A DNA stretch of 64,000 bases from Pipra filicauda (lineage: Eukaryota > Chordata > Aves > Passeriformes > Pipridae), in contig NW_024104320.1 of the NCBI RefSeq assembly GCF_003945595.2, positions 1 through 64,000 on the forward strand. The letters are read 5' to 3'. The notes beneath the pieces are model-generated. The model did not search any database, had not been told where the DNA came from, and saw only the letters and a list, made by a program, of their open reading frames with translations. Of the stretch, positions 36,199-48,500 are shown in pieces (the first letter of the stretch is position 1; every line of letters begins with the position of its first letter). Position numbers and translations under genes: made by a program.

Positions 36199-36227
36199 TA
36201 TTATTAATAATGATGATATTAATAATA
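36199..36227. repeat. AT-rich inverted repeat, 11-bp arms
   Basis: TATTATTAATA, then ATGATGA, then the exact reverse complement TATTAATAATA. Such AT-only hairpins are frequent in low-complexity DNA. Confidence 0.75.
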
Positions 36228-36826
36228 TTATCTACAGGTTACAGAGAAAAAGGTAAACATGTTTAACATTCCAAAGCTAGTCTGAATTTTGTAAGCTTTC
36301 ATTTCAGAGGAGCTACATTTGCTGATTAACTACATAGTGGGACAAGTCATATGCTACTAACAAAACTTAAATATACATAGAGCTTCATTACCTGTCCCCC
36401 AGCTATCAAATTCCAGTCCCTGAGGAATACTGAAGTAGTAGCTAGCATTTGCTGAATTTCATTAGGAAAACACATCCATGAGACTCAGTAGCCTGAGGAT
36501 GCTCAGTAGACATGCAACAGTTCTCAAATACCTTAAAATGAAATCTCTGGTTCTTTTGCCTTGTGAGTGAGCAACCGATTTTTTTTCACCCTGAATTCTG
36601 ACTTTATTTTTCCCTCACTACTCAGTGCAATTCTACTTCCCCAGCTACCCAAATGGGACGCTCTGTTAATCCTTCAATTAGTTCAGGTAAACCTAACATA
36701 TCCCACCTTTAGTTCCTTATAAACTTCCCTGTTCTGATGATGACTGGAAAAATGCATTTTTAAAAACAGTGATTCTTCCCTTTAATTCAAACCAAATAGA
36801 GATGAAATCTCTTAAACTGCCATAAA

Positions 36827-36849
36827 GGGAAGGGAAGGGGAGGGGAGGG
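36827..36849 (+). other. Potential G-quadruplex tract
   Basis: Five runs of three or four G, separated by AA or A, lie in an otherwise AT-rich neighbourhood. The pattern meets the usual four-run, short-loop rule for intramolecular G-quadruplex formation. It may also be a purine microsatellite. Confidence 0.6.
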
Positions 36850-39800
36850 ATCATTATGATTATTTATTTGTATTACCATAATAATCAGTAGCCTAGTTCT
36901 GGACCATTGGCTTAATAAGATGCTTCCACCAAAACTTAAAAAAAAAGATGTAGAAAGACGGAGAGCACACCAAACCCATGGTACTGTAAAGAGGAAAGCA
37001 TTGCCATTTTGAGCATTTCCAGTGGTTTTGGTACTCATCATGGAAAGAGGAGCTTTAAGAAAGTTATAAAAAGAATAGTGCTGTGTATCTGCAGATTTGT
37101 TACTTTTGATTCTTCATTTTTGCTTTTGTTGTCTTGACACATTGTAAAAATAATCTACTACTTTACAGAAGCTTCATTCATCATTGAGGAGAGACTGATC
37201 ATGGTTTACAAAATTATCTTCAAACTCAAATGTATATTTTCATCATTGTGTATATTTTCTCAGATGTATATACTAAAGGAATTTGTTGAAAATCTATATG
37301 CAGACTTGTTTGGACTCTTTTTTTTTCCATTTCGTGTTTTGGAAAGATCTTGAAGGTATTCACAGAAATTATAGGACAGAAAAAAGAAGACTGAGCTATG
37401 TTTTCTGACTCTTATTTGATATTAAATCAAATATTGATATGCTACAATGAAAATGGGTTTTATCTTTTCCTGAAGTTTCATTTCTATAAAGTATATAATT
37501 AAGGACATTACTCTGTCACCAGGTGAATATTATAAAAGTTTCAGAACTAAACTCTCAACAGTTTTTATGTTTCTAGAAGTTGATTGGTCAAAATGTAAAA
37601 ACTTGGTCTTCTAAAATCTGGGTCAGTTCACACCAAGATGAAGATACTTGCACCATTGTCATTTATCAGTTGAGAAAGAAACACATCACATAAAACGTAG
37701 CTTTTCCTAGAGGAAAACAGGTGTAAATCAGTTAAAATGTTTGTCTGGAAACTGGCAGTTTATCACCTAGGTGATGATCCCTTTATATTTTTACTTTGTA
37801 GTGTGAAATATAAAACAATTTCAGATGACAGGATGACAAAATACCACTTTTTCCCCTGCTGAAATCTTTAACCTCTCGGAGATTATGATTCAGATATATT
37901 TTACATTTGAGATGAACATCAAGAAATCCCAAATCTCAGCAGCAAGGCATTAAATAGCTGCATGAATTTGGCAGTGGCAGTTTACCACTAAGTCACACAC
38001 TGTGGAGGATTCTCCCTGTGCAAAGGAAAAAGCAGCAAAGCAGTTTGGAGATGTGGAACAGCTTGCACCCTGCAAAGGGGCACTTATCACACAAACAGTG
38101 TGATTTTCCAGCCCAATCTGTTAATTGTGCTCAGGCAACTGTCCGGGAGGCTCTGCTGTCATGCTGCTTAGATGTACAAAAGTGTTGCTGATCTCAACAA
38201 CAGTGTCTGCACTATCCCCATGCTCTCCAAGGGAAGATTGGATCAGATGCACAAACTGGGACAAATAGATACAGTTCTGCTGACTTCAGGGTGCTTTGCA
38301 GCTGAGGATCTGAGCTAATCTGTAAAATATATCCACCTCTTTGCAAACTTTTTTTTTTTTTGACTGAGTTTCTCTTTTTACGCTAAGAGGTTCTTCCCCA
38401 GAATGTGTTGTGTTTGGTCTTTTCTTTTTTTTCTTTTTTTTTCTTCTTTTTTTAAGCATGCTGTTCAATTCCAGAGAGATTTTCAAAACCAATAATAACT
38501 ATAGTATTATCTATTCTATACTTTTTGAACAGAAAAACAGTTAATGATTCCCAGTCATTCTCAACTGCTTGGCATATCTTTGTCAAGCACAGAGAGTATG
38601 AATCCAAATTCTATCCTGTCATTAGGAGTGAACTTTGATAAATCTGTTCTACTTCAAGCCTCTGAATGGTACTTCCTGCTAAAATGAAAGGGCTGACTCT
38701 AGACAGCTGCATTCCATTAGCTGTCAGTATATTTGAAATTATTTTTCTCTACAAATAAAAAATGTGTCTGACCAAAAATATATCTCATTTGTTTTGGCCA
38801 ACAGATATACTTAACTGGGTCTATACATTGGCCTGGAAGACAGTGATAGAGCATGAGCATTCTGGCCTGAGTTTGCTTTTTGCCCTTACAATTCCCCTGA
38901 CTAAAATTAATGGTACCTGCAAGAAAGAAAAAGAATATAACAATAATTTTGAAAGGAAGAAACATGCATTAATTCATTTCTTGATGAAGGACATTATCTG
39001 GCAAAGTAGCATCTGTCTCTTCATGAACCAATATTTATTCAATTTTATGTTCTGATTAATTTAGTGGTATTTAGAGCTCAGTGATTTTTAAACTGGTGTT
39101 GTAAGACTGAAAAGTTTGCATGCGTAAAACAGAACCACAAGGCTCAGCCCAGATTTTGCCTTCAGAAGTTAATGAAATTGGTAGGAGAATTGCATGAAGC
39201 AGTTTCTCAGAAGTACAAGTTAACAAATTTATCTATAACTCATTTAGCTGATGGGAGGACAAGCCAGCATTGTGTCATTAGTTGTGATCAGGGTAGCATG
39301 ACTCAGATCAACAGAGTTCATTAGTAATGCTATTTAAGGTCTTATATACTTCAGTGCTTGCATTTTCTTCAGTATCAGTTTAGCTCGCAAGGTGGGATTT
39401 ATCCCACTCACACACAGACAGCTAAAAATTAGTATCTAGACTAAACATTCATCAAAAATCTTCATGAAATAAAGGGAAAAGCACCTTCAGAAATGCCATT
39501 TAGGATATGAACATCCGTGTCCCAAAGTCACATATTTTGATCCACTGTCTGGTGAGAGAGCCAGGCAAATTAGCTATCGTGCAAAACTTTAACTTCATGA
39601 AAGCTGTGATGTGAATCCAGCATGTGAGTCCCTTTAATGGTAGTCTTTATACAGGTAAAAGGTAGTTAAGGATGAGTTGAATGTGATAAAGGCTTTGTTC
39701 AATAAGCTGGTCTTACAGTAGCTACCATTGCATGTCTCTTTATTATGTATAATTATTTTGTGAACAAAGCCCATTCCTGATGAATGGAACTCTTGTGATA

Positions 39801-39892
39801 CTTATTTCTGTGAGACTTTCACAATAAGATGATGACCCAAGTATAGTAACAATATGATGGATATTTTTACATGAAAATGTTCCAGATAGGAA

Positions 39893-39965
39893 GGGGAATT
39901 AGCTCAAATGGTAGAGCGCTCGCTTAGCATGCGAGAGGTAGCGGGATCGATACCCGCATTCTCCA
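39893..39965 (+). tRNA. tRNA-Ala, anticodon AGC
   Basis: This 73-nt gene folds completely. The acceptor stem GGGGAAT/ATTCTCC contains the G3:U70 wobble pair (39895 and 39962) that defines alanine identity. The D stem is GCTC/GAGC. The anticodon stem CTCGC/GCGAG encloses TTAGCAT, with AGC at 39926-39928. The variable loop is AGGTA and the T stem GCGGG/CCCGC is fully paired. The discriminator base is A. The internal promoter A box (39900-39911) and B box (39944-39954) are present. There is no CCA in the genomic sequence and no intron. The transcript would decode GCU directly and, with A34 converted to inosine, GCC and GCA too. From memory, the usual vertebrate gene has G in the D loop and T loop where this copy has A, so it may be a diverged member of the large tRNA-Ala family. 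All stems are intact, so it looks functional. Confidence 0.92.
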
Positions 39966-39968
39966 CAA

Positions 39969-39973
39969 TTTTT
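39969..39973 (+). terminator. RNA polymerase III terminator (T5)
   Basis: A run of five T begins three bases after the tRNA discriminator base, the normal Pol III stop. It leaves a very short 3' trailer for tRNase Z and supports the gene being a genuine transcription unit. Confidence 0.85.
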
Positions 39974-39983
39974 GGGGAATGAG

Positions 39984-40580
39984 AGGCTGGAGAGCAACAC
40001 CATGGAGAGGGACACAGGGGTCCTGCTCAATGGCAAATTGCATATGAGTCAGCAGTATGCGCTGGTAGCCAGGAGGGGTAATCCTGTCCTGTGCATCAGG
40101 TAAAACAACACTGGCCAGTCGAGGGAGGGGATGGTCCCGCTCTGCTCTGCACTGGTGTTGCTTTACCTCAAGGCCTGTGTGCAGTTTTGGGCATCACAAT
40201 AAAAGGATATAAAGCTATTAGAGAGCATCCAAAAGAGAGCTACAAAGATGGTGAAGGGCCTTGAGAGGAAGCCATATGAGGAGTGGCTGAGGGCACTTGG
40301 TCTGTTCAGTCTGGAGAAGAGGAGACTGAGGGGAGACCTCATTGCAGTTACAACTTCCTCATGAGGGGAAGAAGAGGGGCAGGCACTGATCTCTCTGATG
40401 ACCACTTACAGGACCAGAGGGAATGGTCTGAAGGTGTGTCAGGGTGGTTTAGGTTGATTATTAGGAATAGGTTCATCACCCAGAGGATGGTTGGGCACTG
40501 GAACAGGTTCCCCAGGGCAGTGGTCACAGCAACAAGCCTGACAGAGTTCAGAAATATTTGGAAAATGCTTTCATGCACAT
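39984..40580 (+). pseudogene. Decayed C-terminal part of CR1 ORF2 (reverse-transcriptase ORF)
   Basis: From 39984 the frame encodes RLES, then MERDTGVLL and MSQQYAL, the conserved segment after the CR1 reverse-transcriptase core. It is stopped by TAA at 40101. The same frame resumes with SREGMVPLCSALV and CVQFWA and stops again at 40200. Further on, another frame gives RFITQR, VGHWNR and SLTEF, matching the end of the ORF, so at least one frameshift lies between. There is no endonuclease, no catalytic reverse-transcriptase core and no start, so it cannot act. The 103-codon frame at 40283-40594 is part of this relic and not a host gene. Confidence 0.85.
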
Positions 40581-40679
40581 GGTGTCATTCTTAGGGCATT
40601 CATGTGCAGGGCCAGGAGTTGGACTAGATGGTACTTGTGGGTCCCTTCCAACTCAGGCTATTCTATGATTCTATGATTC
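39984..40679 (+). mobile_element. 5'-truncated CR1 LINE directly downstream of the tRNA gene
   Basis: This is the longest CR1 copy in the window, running from the end of ORF2 to the terminal ATTCTATG-type tail at 40659-40679. Recognisable 3' blocks include 'gtgaagggccttgagaggaa', 'ctggagaagaggagactgag', 'gaggggaagaagaggggcag', 'gttgggcactggaacaggtt', 'gggccaggagttggactaga' and 'gggtcccttccaactcaggc'. It begins about 11 bp after the Pol III terminator. It shares its subfamily with the minus-strand copies at 389 and 35349. Confidence 0.95.
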
Positions 40680-43600
40680 ACATAAAAATGATGTAATATT
40701 GGTAGCATTGCAGATGCTGTAGGCACCATATAAAGTCTAAATATAAGTAAAGTCTAATAAAAAAATGTAGGCATGAATATAAGCACTTTATTACTGTAGA
40801 AGAAAACTGTGTACATGTTTCATGAATAGTTCCATAAGAAATGTTATGTAGAGAACTCAATTCCATTTGACCAAAGACCAACATTGTTAAATGCCTCTGA
40901 GGCCCACAAGATATGTGCATTTCAAAACTGAAGTATGATTTGTAGGAAACCCTATGGTAGGTGATTCTGTTAATGTCATTGTTTTCCTGGTGAGTTTTTC
41001 ATAAGGGAATGTAATAGAAATTTGATGGTACATAAATATTTATCCGAAACATAATGTGAAGAAAATTTTTACTTTTTTTGAGTGGTTTTGTAATAGGCTT
41101 AGCTCACCTGTGTGGCTTCCAAAAATTTGTTTCATGGTTCAAGAAAAGAAATTATTCTTTTACTCAGACTTACAGTGGGGAAAAAAAATTGGGATCCAAG
41201 GTTACACTGTATTATTCATTGATGTGTATAGAATTTTTAAGGCAACAAAAAAGCCAGTCTTATCTATCCAGAATGTTGAATGAATATTAATATAGTAGAC
41301 AATCAGGTAATCCCAACCCTACATACTTTTATGAGCTCTTATAGACCTCTTATAAATCCACTTGCCAGAATGTCAGCTCAAACATGAGTGGCTGGTGCAG
41401 TAAAGATGCATGTAAGTAGTGCCTGAAATCAGTGGTGAAGCACAATATTTGTCCTGGCAGTGCCATGAGATGCTATTGCAAGTCAGAAGTCTTCTAAAGC
41501 CCAATATGAAGACAACACCCATGTCTCTGAGAGTGAAATGGTGAGAAGTGTTGGTTAATGATAAAAGTACAGAACATTTTCCAGGTGACTTATTTTGCAA
41601 ATATTCTGAGAAAGAAAAAAATAAAATAAAAGAAATTGCAGAAAGTAAGACTGCACCTCACATATGGTATGACATGAATGAACAGCTTATATGGTTCAGA
41701 TTGTGTGAAATGGAATGAGTTACCTGCCTCACTGCTGAAAAAGGATATCAGTATGCTAAAATCTTTTGCTCTTTTCTCATTAACTAAATATATCTGTGTG
41801 GTTGGTTTGCCTGGCTACCTTTTTCCCTCTTTCCCACAAAGTCTAACAAAAGAGGGACCTCTGCTGATTACTTCATCTGATCAGTCCAGATAATCAAGTT
41901 ACTATTTATGGATTTAAATATCCTATACTTAGATTTCAAATTTTAAACTTCTTGCCACTATTTCAAATCTTTCCTGTTGCTTCAAATATCAGAATAAAAA
42001 GTTTGTTTTATGTGGACATCCTTCAAAGAGAGTTTGGCCAAAATGCCATTGTGACATCCTGCAACAGTGAGAAGTGATTCATCTTTTCTCTGTTTCCTAG
42101 CCTAGCCAGGTATCCATTCATTATTTTCCCCAAATAGGACATTCCTTTATAGTACAAGCTTTTAAAGTTTTCTTTATCTTCATTAAACTGTCACACCAGC
42201 TGACAAAGTTTTGTCACTGAATTCCAGAAGCACTGGTATTAAATGAGTCCTACGAAGTTCGTGGGAACATTTGTACAGCACCTGAAACATAGTGGGTGAT
42301 ATCTCAGCTGGCTACTCAAGTATGTCAGCTTATAGCCAGCTACTTATAGCTGCCACACTCTTAAATTGACAGGGAAATCAGATGTGATTATGATGAAGAC
42401 TGGGCTTCCATATTGGTTATTTCCTTGCATTCCTACAGTTAACACAGATGGGTGTTGAAATGCACATTATATCCAGCATGTGTGGCATTGCTCTTACTTA
42501 AATCTTCTTGGGCTTAGGTAGTAACATGCAGGATCATGTAATTACAACTCAGCCTGTGGTTGTTTCTGGGTTGATGAGGATATTCAAATTCAGGATCTGA
42601 TTTTGGAAGGAGAACTGAAATCAAAAGATACAGAACAGTAGAATGGCATAATGCGTAAAAGAAATTTTCTGCACAGATGTGTGTATGCACCAGCATGTAC
42701 TACAGCACATACCAAACCAGCTGACCAGGATCATTTCACAATGAAAGATTGCCCAGGTCCTACTCCAGCAGCTGCTGAATCTTCTCTTGCCCTACACAGC
42801 TTGGAATGCCCAAAGAGTTGGATTCAAAGCTTTCCTGATCCTACAGATCTTCTTTATGAACTCCAATTTATAGGTGAGGCAATCTGGTACCATAATTACC
42901 TTTTTTAACATGTACTGTAAAATGTTAACATTACTCATATGAAAGGCTATTCCATTCGTTGGTTAAAAGATGTCAGCTTGTCCTTCAAATGCTGCAGAGC
43001 AAGTCTGAAAGGTATTCTTTCAGGAATACTAAGATCTCTTTGTAAAAGCTGATTAGATTTGACTGGTCAAATTGCTACAGACTATGAAAAAGCCAGTGGG
43101 GTAAAAAATCACTTTCCAGTGGCACTTTAGTCTATCTGCTGAGGTCTTTTGCCAATATTTAAAGGTATGGTGACATTCAAACACGACAAACTGTACTGAT
43201 TGTACCATGAGTTATATTACAACTCCAACGCTTTTGTTGCTATCATTTTTCAACATGAAACAGATTCCCTGCAAAACAAATAATGAAATTTGAATAGTTG
43301 AGATTTAATCATCCTTTCAGTCTTTCATATTTAAACAATCCTTCCATATGTGCTATAAATTGAGTCGTTTTTCTTTGTTTATAAAATATACATTTATGCA
43401 ATAAGAGATACTAAAATAAATCAAAATAAATTATCACTACAATGATCTTTAATCTTAACATCTGATATGGAAAGAATGGAAAAGATAGAAAATTCTGGAA
43501 AAATGCTCAGTAGAATCCCCATTATTTAAGATTTATTTTATCCCATCACACTTAAGTTAATGATGTATTTTTCAAGATAGATGGTAAAATTTGCTATTGT

Positions 43601-45503
43601 TACTGTAGCAAATGTTAGTACTTTTTTTTTCATTGAGAAGAAGCATTTTGACTTCATCTTTCTGCTTCTTTCACAACACAATGATGTGTTCATATTTCAG
43701 TGTTTACAAATTAACAGTGGATAATTCATGGCAAATAAAATGGGAGAGTGAGCAACTGGGTAAAATCAGAGGGCTGGGAGAAGGTTTAAGTGCAAAATGG
43801 AGTGAGGGAAAGGAAAAAACCTCAGTTTATTATACTGATAATAGTAGTAGAAATATTCAGGCTGACATATATACAAAAGTATTTCCAATTCTGGATGAAA
43901 ACTTACGTATTTACCGCAGTGTATTCATTTTCACACATGTGCTGCATGATAAATAGAACTGGAATGACTATCACATGTTGTCCGTAAAGGTTCTTCTCCA
44001 TGTACTATTGCCTTTGTAAAAACATGCACGGCTATGTGGTTCAAGATCCCCTGATGCCACCTAAAACTCCTTATCTTACTCTCATTATCTTGTGACTAAG
44101 TCTTCCAACCATTTACTCCAAGTCGTCCCATCTGCCCAAAATCTACCACTGATCACCAGTTTAGCTTTCTCAATTTAGGGGAAAAGTAGAATTATTTTTC
44201 ATTGCCTTCTGCCCAAGCCTCTGGCAGTCACATCAACAGTCCCATCTGTTCTTTTTTCAGCTTAATCCCACCCAGATTTCTGATCTCAGGATTTGCAATT
44301 TAAAGGGAGGATATGTGATATGCATAATCAATGTATTTACTCCATTCAAAATACTTGCACACTATAGCTCACTTTCTCTCTTTCTCATACATAAACACAC
44401 TTGTGCATGTGCACACATGAAGACTTTAATTCTAAACACACTTTTCTTAAATGAAAAAGCACAAATATTGAAATATATTCAACCAGTCATACCTTTGGCT
44501 TGACTGAGTATTGCTATTGTGATGAATTTGGTAAGAGCAGGGATGTCAGAACTATTAAATCACCAGACCTGACAGCAAATGTTTTAGATTTTCAGAGCTG
44601 GGCTGGAAGCAGCAAAATAAAATGTCTGTACATACGCCTCAAAATTTTAATCTTGTATTGTGTCTCATTATTCTAATATTAAGAAGCAAAGACAGCTGCT
44701 CCATCATCAGGGAAGTGGAGTTTGCATCAGAATCTATATTTTGTTGCTTTTCAGAAGTGAGTACTCAGAGCAAGAACGAGCAAATAAAAACATCAAACGT
44801 GAGTTGGCCCAAAAATTTTGTCTGCTCTTTCTGGGACCACAGCAGAGTTTACTACCTGCAGAAAACAGAGTCCTATAGTGTTTCAAACTAGATCCATTAA
44901 GTAGAATCCTGAAAGTTTAATTTATTTGCTTTTTCAAATAATAGAGAGAAAAAACAGTAAGCAGTTTTGCACATAAAATGCACATTACCCAAACCTTTGG
45001 GTCAAAATCTAGGTGTGGTTCTTATATCACTATCAGCCTCCACAGCAGTATGAAGATACCAGGCTCTCAATAACTCAGAATAACTCTGAAACCTCATAAA
45101 GCTTTCAGTTAAGTTAGAAGTTAAGATTAAGTCTTTAGGCTATTCCTGGGTCTCACGAGCCACCAATACTTTCACAAAGCAGCTCTACAGGAAGAGACAA
45201 TTTCTGTTCACACTTACTGGGGTATATACCACACAGAGTTAGTCTGCCGGTATTTCTCCTTGCAAACTGGTTGCTGCTGATTTCTGTGGGAGTCGGCATG
45301 GAAATGCCAAGACATAACAGATTTCTTAAAATATCTTTTAATTATTTTAATAAATAGCCTAAAAATGAAGAAAACTATAATAGACAGAATATCACTCTTT
45401 ATATGGCACTTTACAAACATTGCTTTCAGAAAAAAATAAAAGGGTCTCTTGTGGTTATGACCTCTAAGTTTTCTTCTGCAAATGTGGAATGCAAAATGTA
45501 TGT
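40680..45503. other. AT-rich non-coding DNA, no gene seen
   Basis: No exon, RNA gene or identifiable young repeat. Short open frames at 41.0-43.95 kb show no recognisable domain. Confidence 0.55.
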
Positions 45504-45546
45504 AGAATCACAGAATCACTGAGTAGTCTGAGTTGGAAGTATGACC
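45504..45546 (-). mobile_element. CR1 LINE terminal fragment
   Basis: Only the 3' tail and the first bases of the untranslated region survive: 'agaatcacagaatcactgag', 'tctgagttggaag'. Orientation is minus. It is too short for a subfamily call. Confidence 0.75.
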
Positions 45547-48500
45547 TTCTACATATGCATAATAAACACTCTCATAAGTGATATCCCTATATTCAGCCAG
45601 TGATATAGGATACAGGAGAAACTGTAGACATCCTGGCAATCCTTAATACTTTCTAGAAATTTTACTCAGGTGGTTGGAAGAAAGTTAGGTCCCCCCAAGA
45701 TATGCTTGGAAAGCAGAAAATTGAAATACTACCCATGGAATCATATGAATTTTCCTATAATGTATGCAGGATTTTTGTTTTCAGTACATTCAGTGTTTTT
45801 TTAGAAAAGACTTTTGGAGTTTGAAATACACTATCGGTGGTGCATTTCTGCCCTTTGAAATTCTTCAAATTCTTATGTAAATGCTGAGGACCAACAAAAT
45901 TTCCCATCACAGACAAATCTTGGATCACAAATAACATATGGAGACATTACTAATACCTCCTCCTGAAAATGCACAAACATCTCTTGAGAGCCAAGATTGT
46001 TCTTGAGAGTGAAGTCTGTTTAAAGAACAATACATGTCCAGATCTGAGTAGTTCAGAAACGAACCATTGCTATTTTATATCATGACCCTTGTATTCCTAT
46101 GAAATTATATTTCCATCAAATATCATGGCTTTAGATCAGTGTTTCAGGAAATAAGAACAATAAAGTTTAGAAAAAGTTTAATTTTGCTTATAAATTGCAC
46201 ATTTATGTAGCCATAACATCTGGCCTTACTTAAGAAATCTGTGTTTGATTTTCAGCTCTTATTTTGACTTGCTGTGAGAAGCTGCCAAAAAAAAGAACAT
46301 AAAAATAAATAAACAAAACATCAGTACAAATGAAAAACAAAGACCTATAAAACCAGGACATCTCACACTGTCTTAATTTGTAAAAATTTTAAGGATTTAC
46401 AAGAAAGAGTGATTTGGAGAAGTGAGAGAACACTCTCATTTTTTTATTTAATAAGAATGGCTTAAATTTTACAACTCATTAAAGTACTGCCTACTTGAAT
46501 TTCTCTTCCTTGTGGAAGGTTGTCTGCATACATACATTTTATATGGTCACAAAACTCCCCCTCTCTTCAAGAAATTTCTCATTAAACAACAATACAAAAT
46601 AAACACCTCCTTCAACAAAACATAGACCTTCACCTACAGACCTTTTCCTACATTGGACCTTCACCAACAGACTTTTTTTGCTGTTTGCTAAACCATATGT
46701 ATTTTATGTAGGACAACATCTCACAGTAATTCTTATTTCCATGCAACCCATATGTGAAATAAATTTAGGCAACAAGAAACCCTAATTTGGGTGGAATTGT
46801 CATATTAATGTATGATCCTTCTCTATATTCAGTAGACTTCTGAATATCACTTCAGAAAAAAGTTTTGTTGGTGCAACTGTGACCAGTTCACTAAAAGAAC
46901 ACATTTATTCAGCAGAGCTGTGCTACACTAAAATTACTCTGATGTTTGTTTTCAGCTTTCTTACTTAATTGCTACAGTTGCAAAAAGCTTTCAGGAAACT
47001 ATAAATTATCTGGCACCACCTATATTACATGAAAGGCTTTTGCGTTTGAAAATTATATTCCTTTGGAGTATATAAGATAAACCAGGAAATACTGTAATGT
47101 AAAATGTATTTAAATTAAAGCAAGTGTCTCAGACTGATGGACTTATCCTTCACTGGGAGAAGATGGTGTATCTACACCAAACCCAGAAATAGTTAGCTTG
47201 ATTCAGACCAACTGGAAGTTATCCCAGGAATATGAACTGGCACAGGTAAGGGCTGGAAGAATTCCTTTTAAGACATTTACCACAGCTAAGAGTTGGAGTC
47301 AAAAATAAAAAAGCTTTGCGGCTTGCATTCACAAAGCTGAACGGAAACATTTCTCCCTCTACCTCTAGGGTACAGGAGTATCACTGGACAGAGATTTGTA
47401 AACAGTACCAGTGTACACAGACCATGCGATACCATGAAGCATCTACTGACCTTTTTTCTGCTTCCCTTCTCACTCTATTCTTGTCTAGAGGCAAAATTCA
47501 TTGCATGATGCAGTGGGAAAGCACAGAAATTTTATTAAAAAGTAATATAAGAAAAAGAAAGCATCTTGAAAAATGAAAAGGGGAAAAATGGCTGTTGCAG
47601 TAGACTAAATCCCAGACTAGTTACTCTTACCAGCATCTGCACATGTATGGGGACAACGGGAATGTGAGGACCACTGCCATGCTCCTGTCACGCTGCCATA
47701 ATCAAGCAGTTTTATCAAGTGAGGGTCAGTCTTGCCATGAACGAAATTGAAGAATAGTGCGTAATATGTTTACAGGTCACAGCAAGAACACTTTCATTTA
47801 CCAGGAAATGAGAATAGAGCTGTGCTGTGTCTTTGACAAGAAATTTCTTTGCAGGAGTTGGTCCTTTGCCAACGTTTCATCTAAGTGCATCTTTTTTTTG
47901 GACTGCAGAAGGAATTGTCACTGGTCCAAAACAACATACTTAAAATGTTATATGCCAAGTGCTTCAAGTGACCCAGTAAGCAAAAACATGCATTTAGAGC
48001 ACTAACTATTCACATAAGCAAGGCTATTCTTGCTAATCATGAGGCTCACTAATGGACTAGTTCATTAAAATAATGCCTGGATTTGTACTTGCATTTTCCA
48101 AAATTACTACATTTCTTTTCCAGAAACAAATAGCCTAAATATGAGTTGGTTTTGTTTGCTTTCCTTATAAAAAAATCTGTGGGTAGCTCTGGTGGCAAGT
48201 ACATGAGCTAAAGGTTTAGACTAGCCGGAAGGCAAATATGAAAATCCTATTTGACTGCAGAACATTACAGCCTGGCACACTGAGGTACTCATTATGGGCT
48301 TAGGGTTGGAATGGGCATGGATATGAATCAGAATCGCTGCCAAATCCTGGTGAGGAAAGGCAAAATACTTACACCAAGTTGAAATGGGATTGCCAACACA
48401 GAAAGCTTTTCACTGGAAGTGGCTGAATTTACTATATCTTATTATCTCATTTAGAGGTCAGACCAAGCTGTTTCATGGGTTCAGTATCCTTCAGGTTAGG

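Larger units (their letters stand above)
35557..39892. other. AT-rich non-coding DNA, no exon seen
   Basis: It contains an AT-only inverted repeat at 36199-36227, a G-rich tract at 36827-36849 and T/C-rich low-complexity DNA at about 38345-38455. The part at about 37940-38300 is less AT-rich and could be a conserved non-coding stretch. No gene is supported. Confidence 0.5.

Noticed and set aside
40283..40594. 103-codon open frame
   Set aside because: It is partly the decayed C-terminus of CR1 ORF2, with frameshift and stops upstream. Not a host gene.
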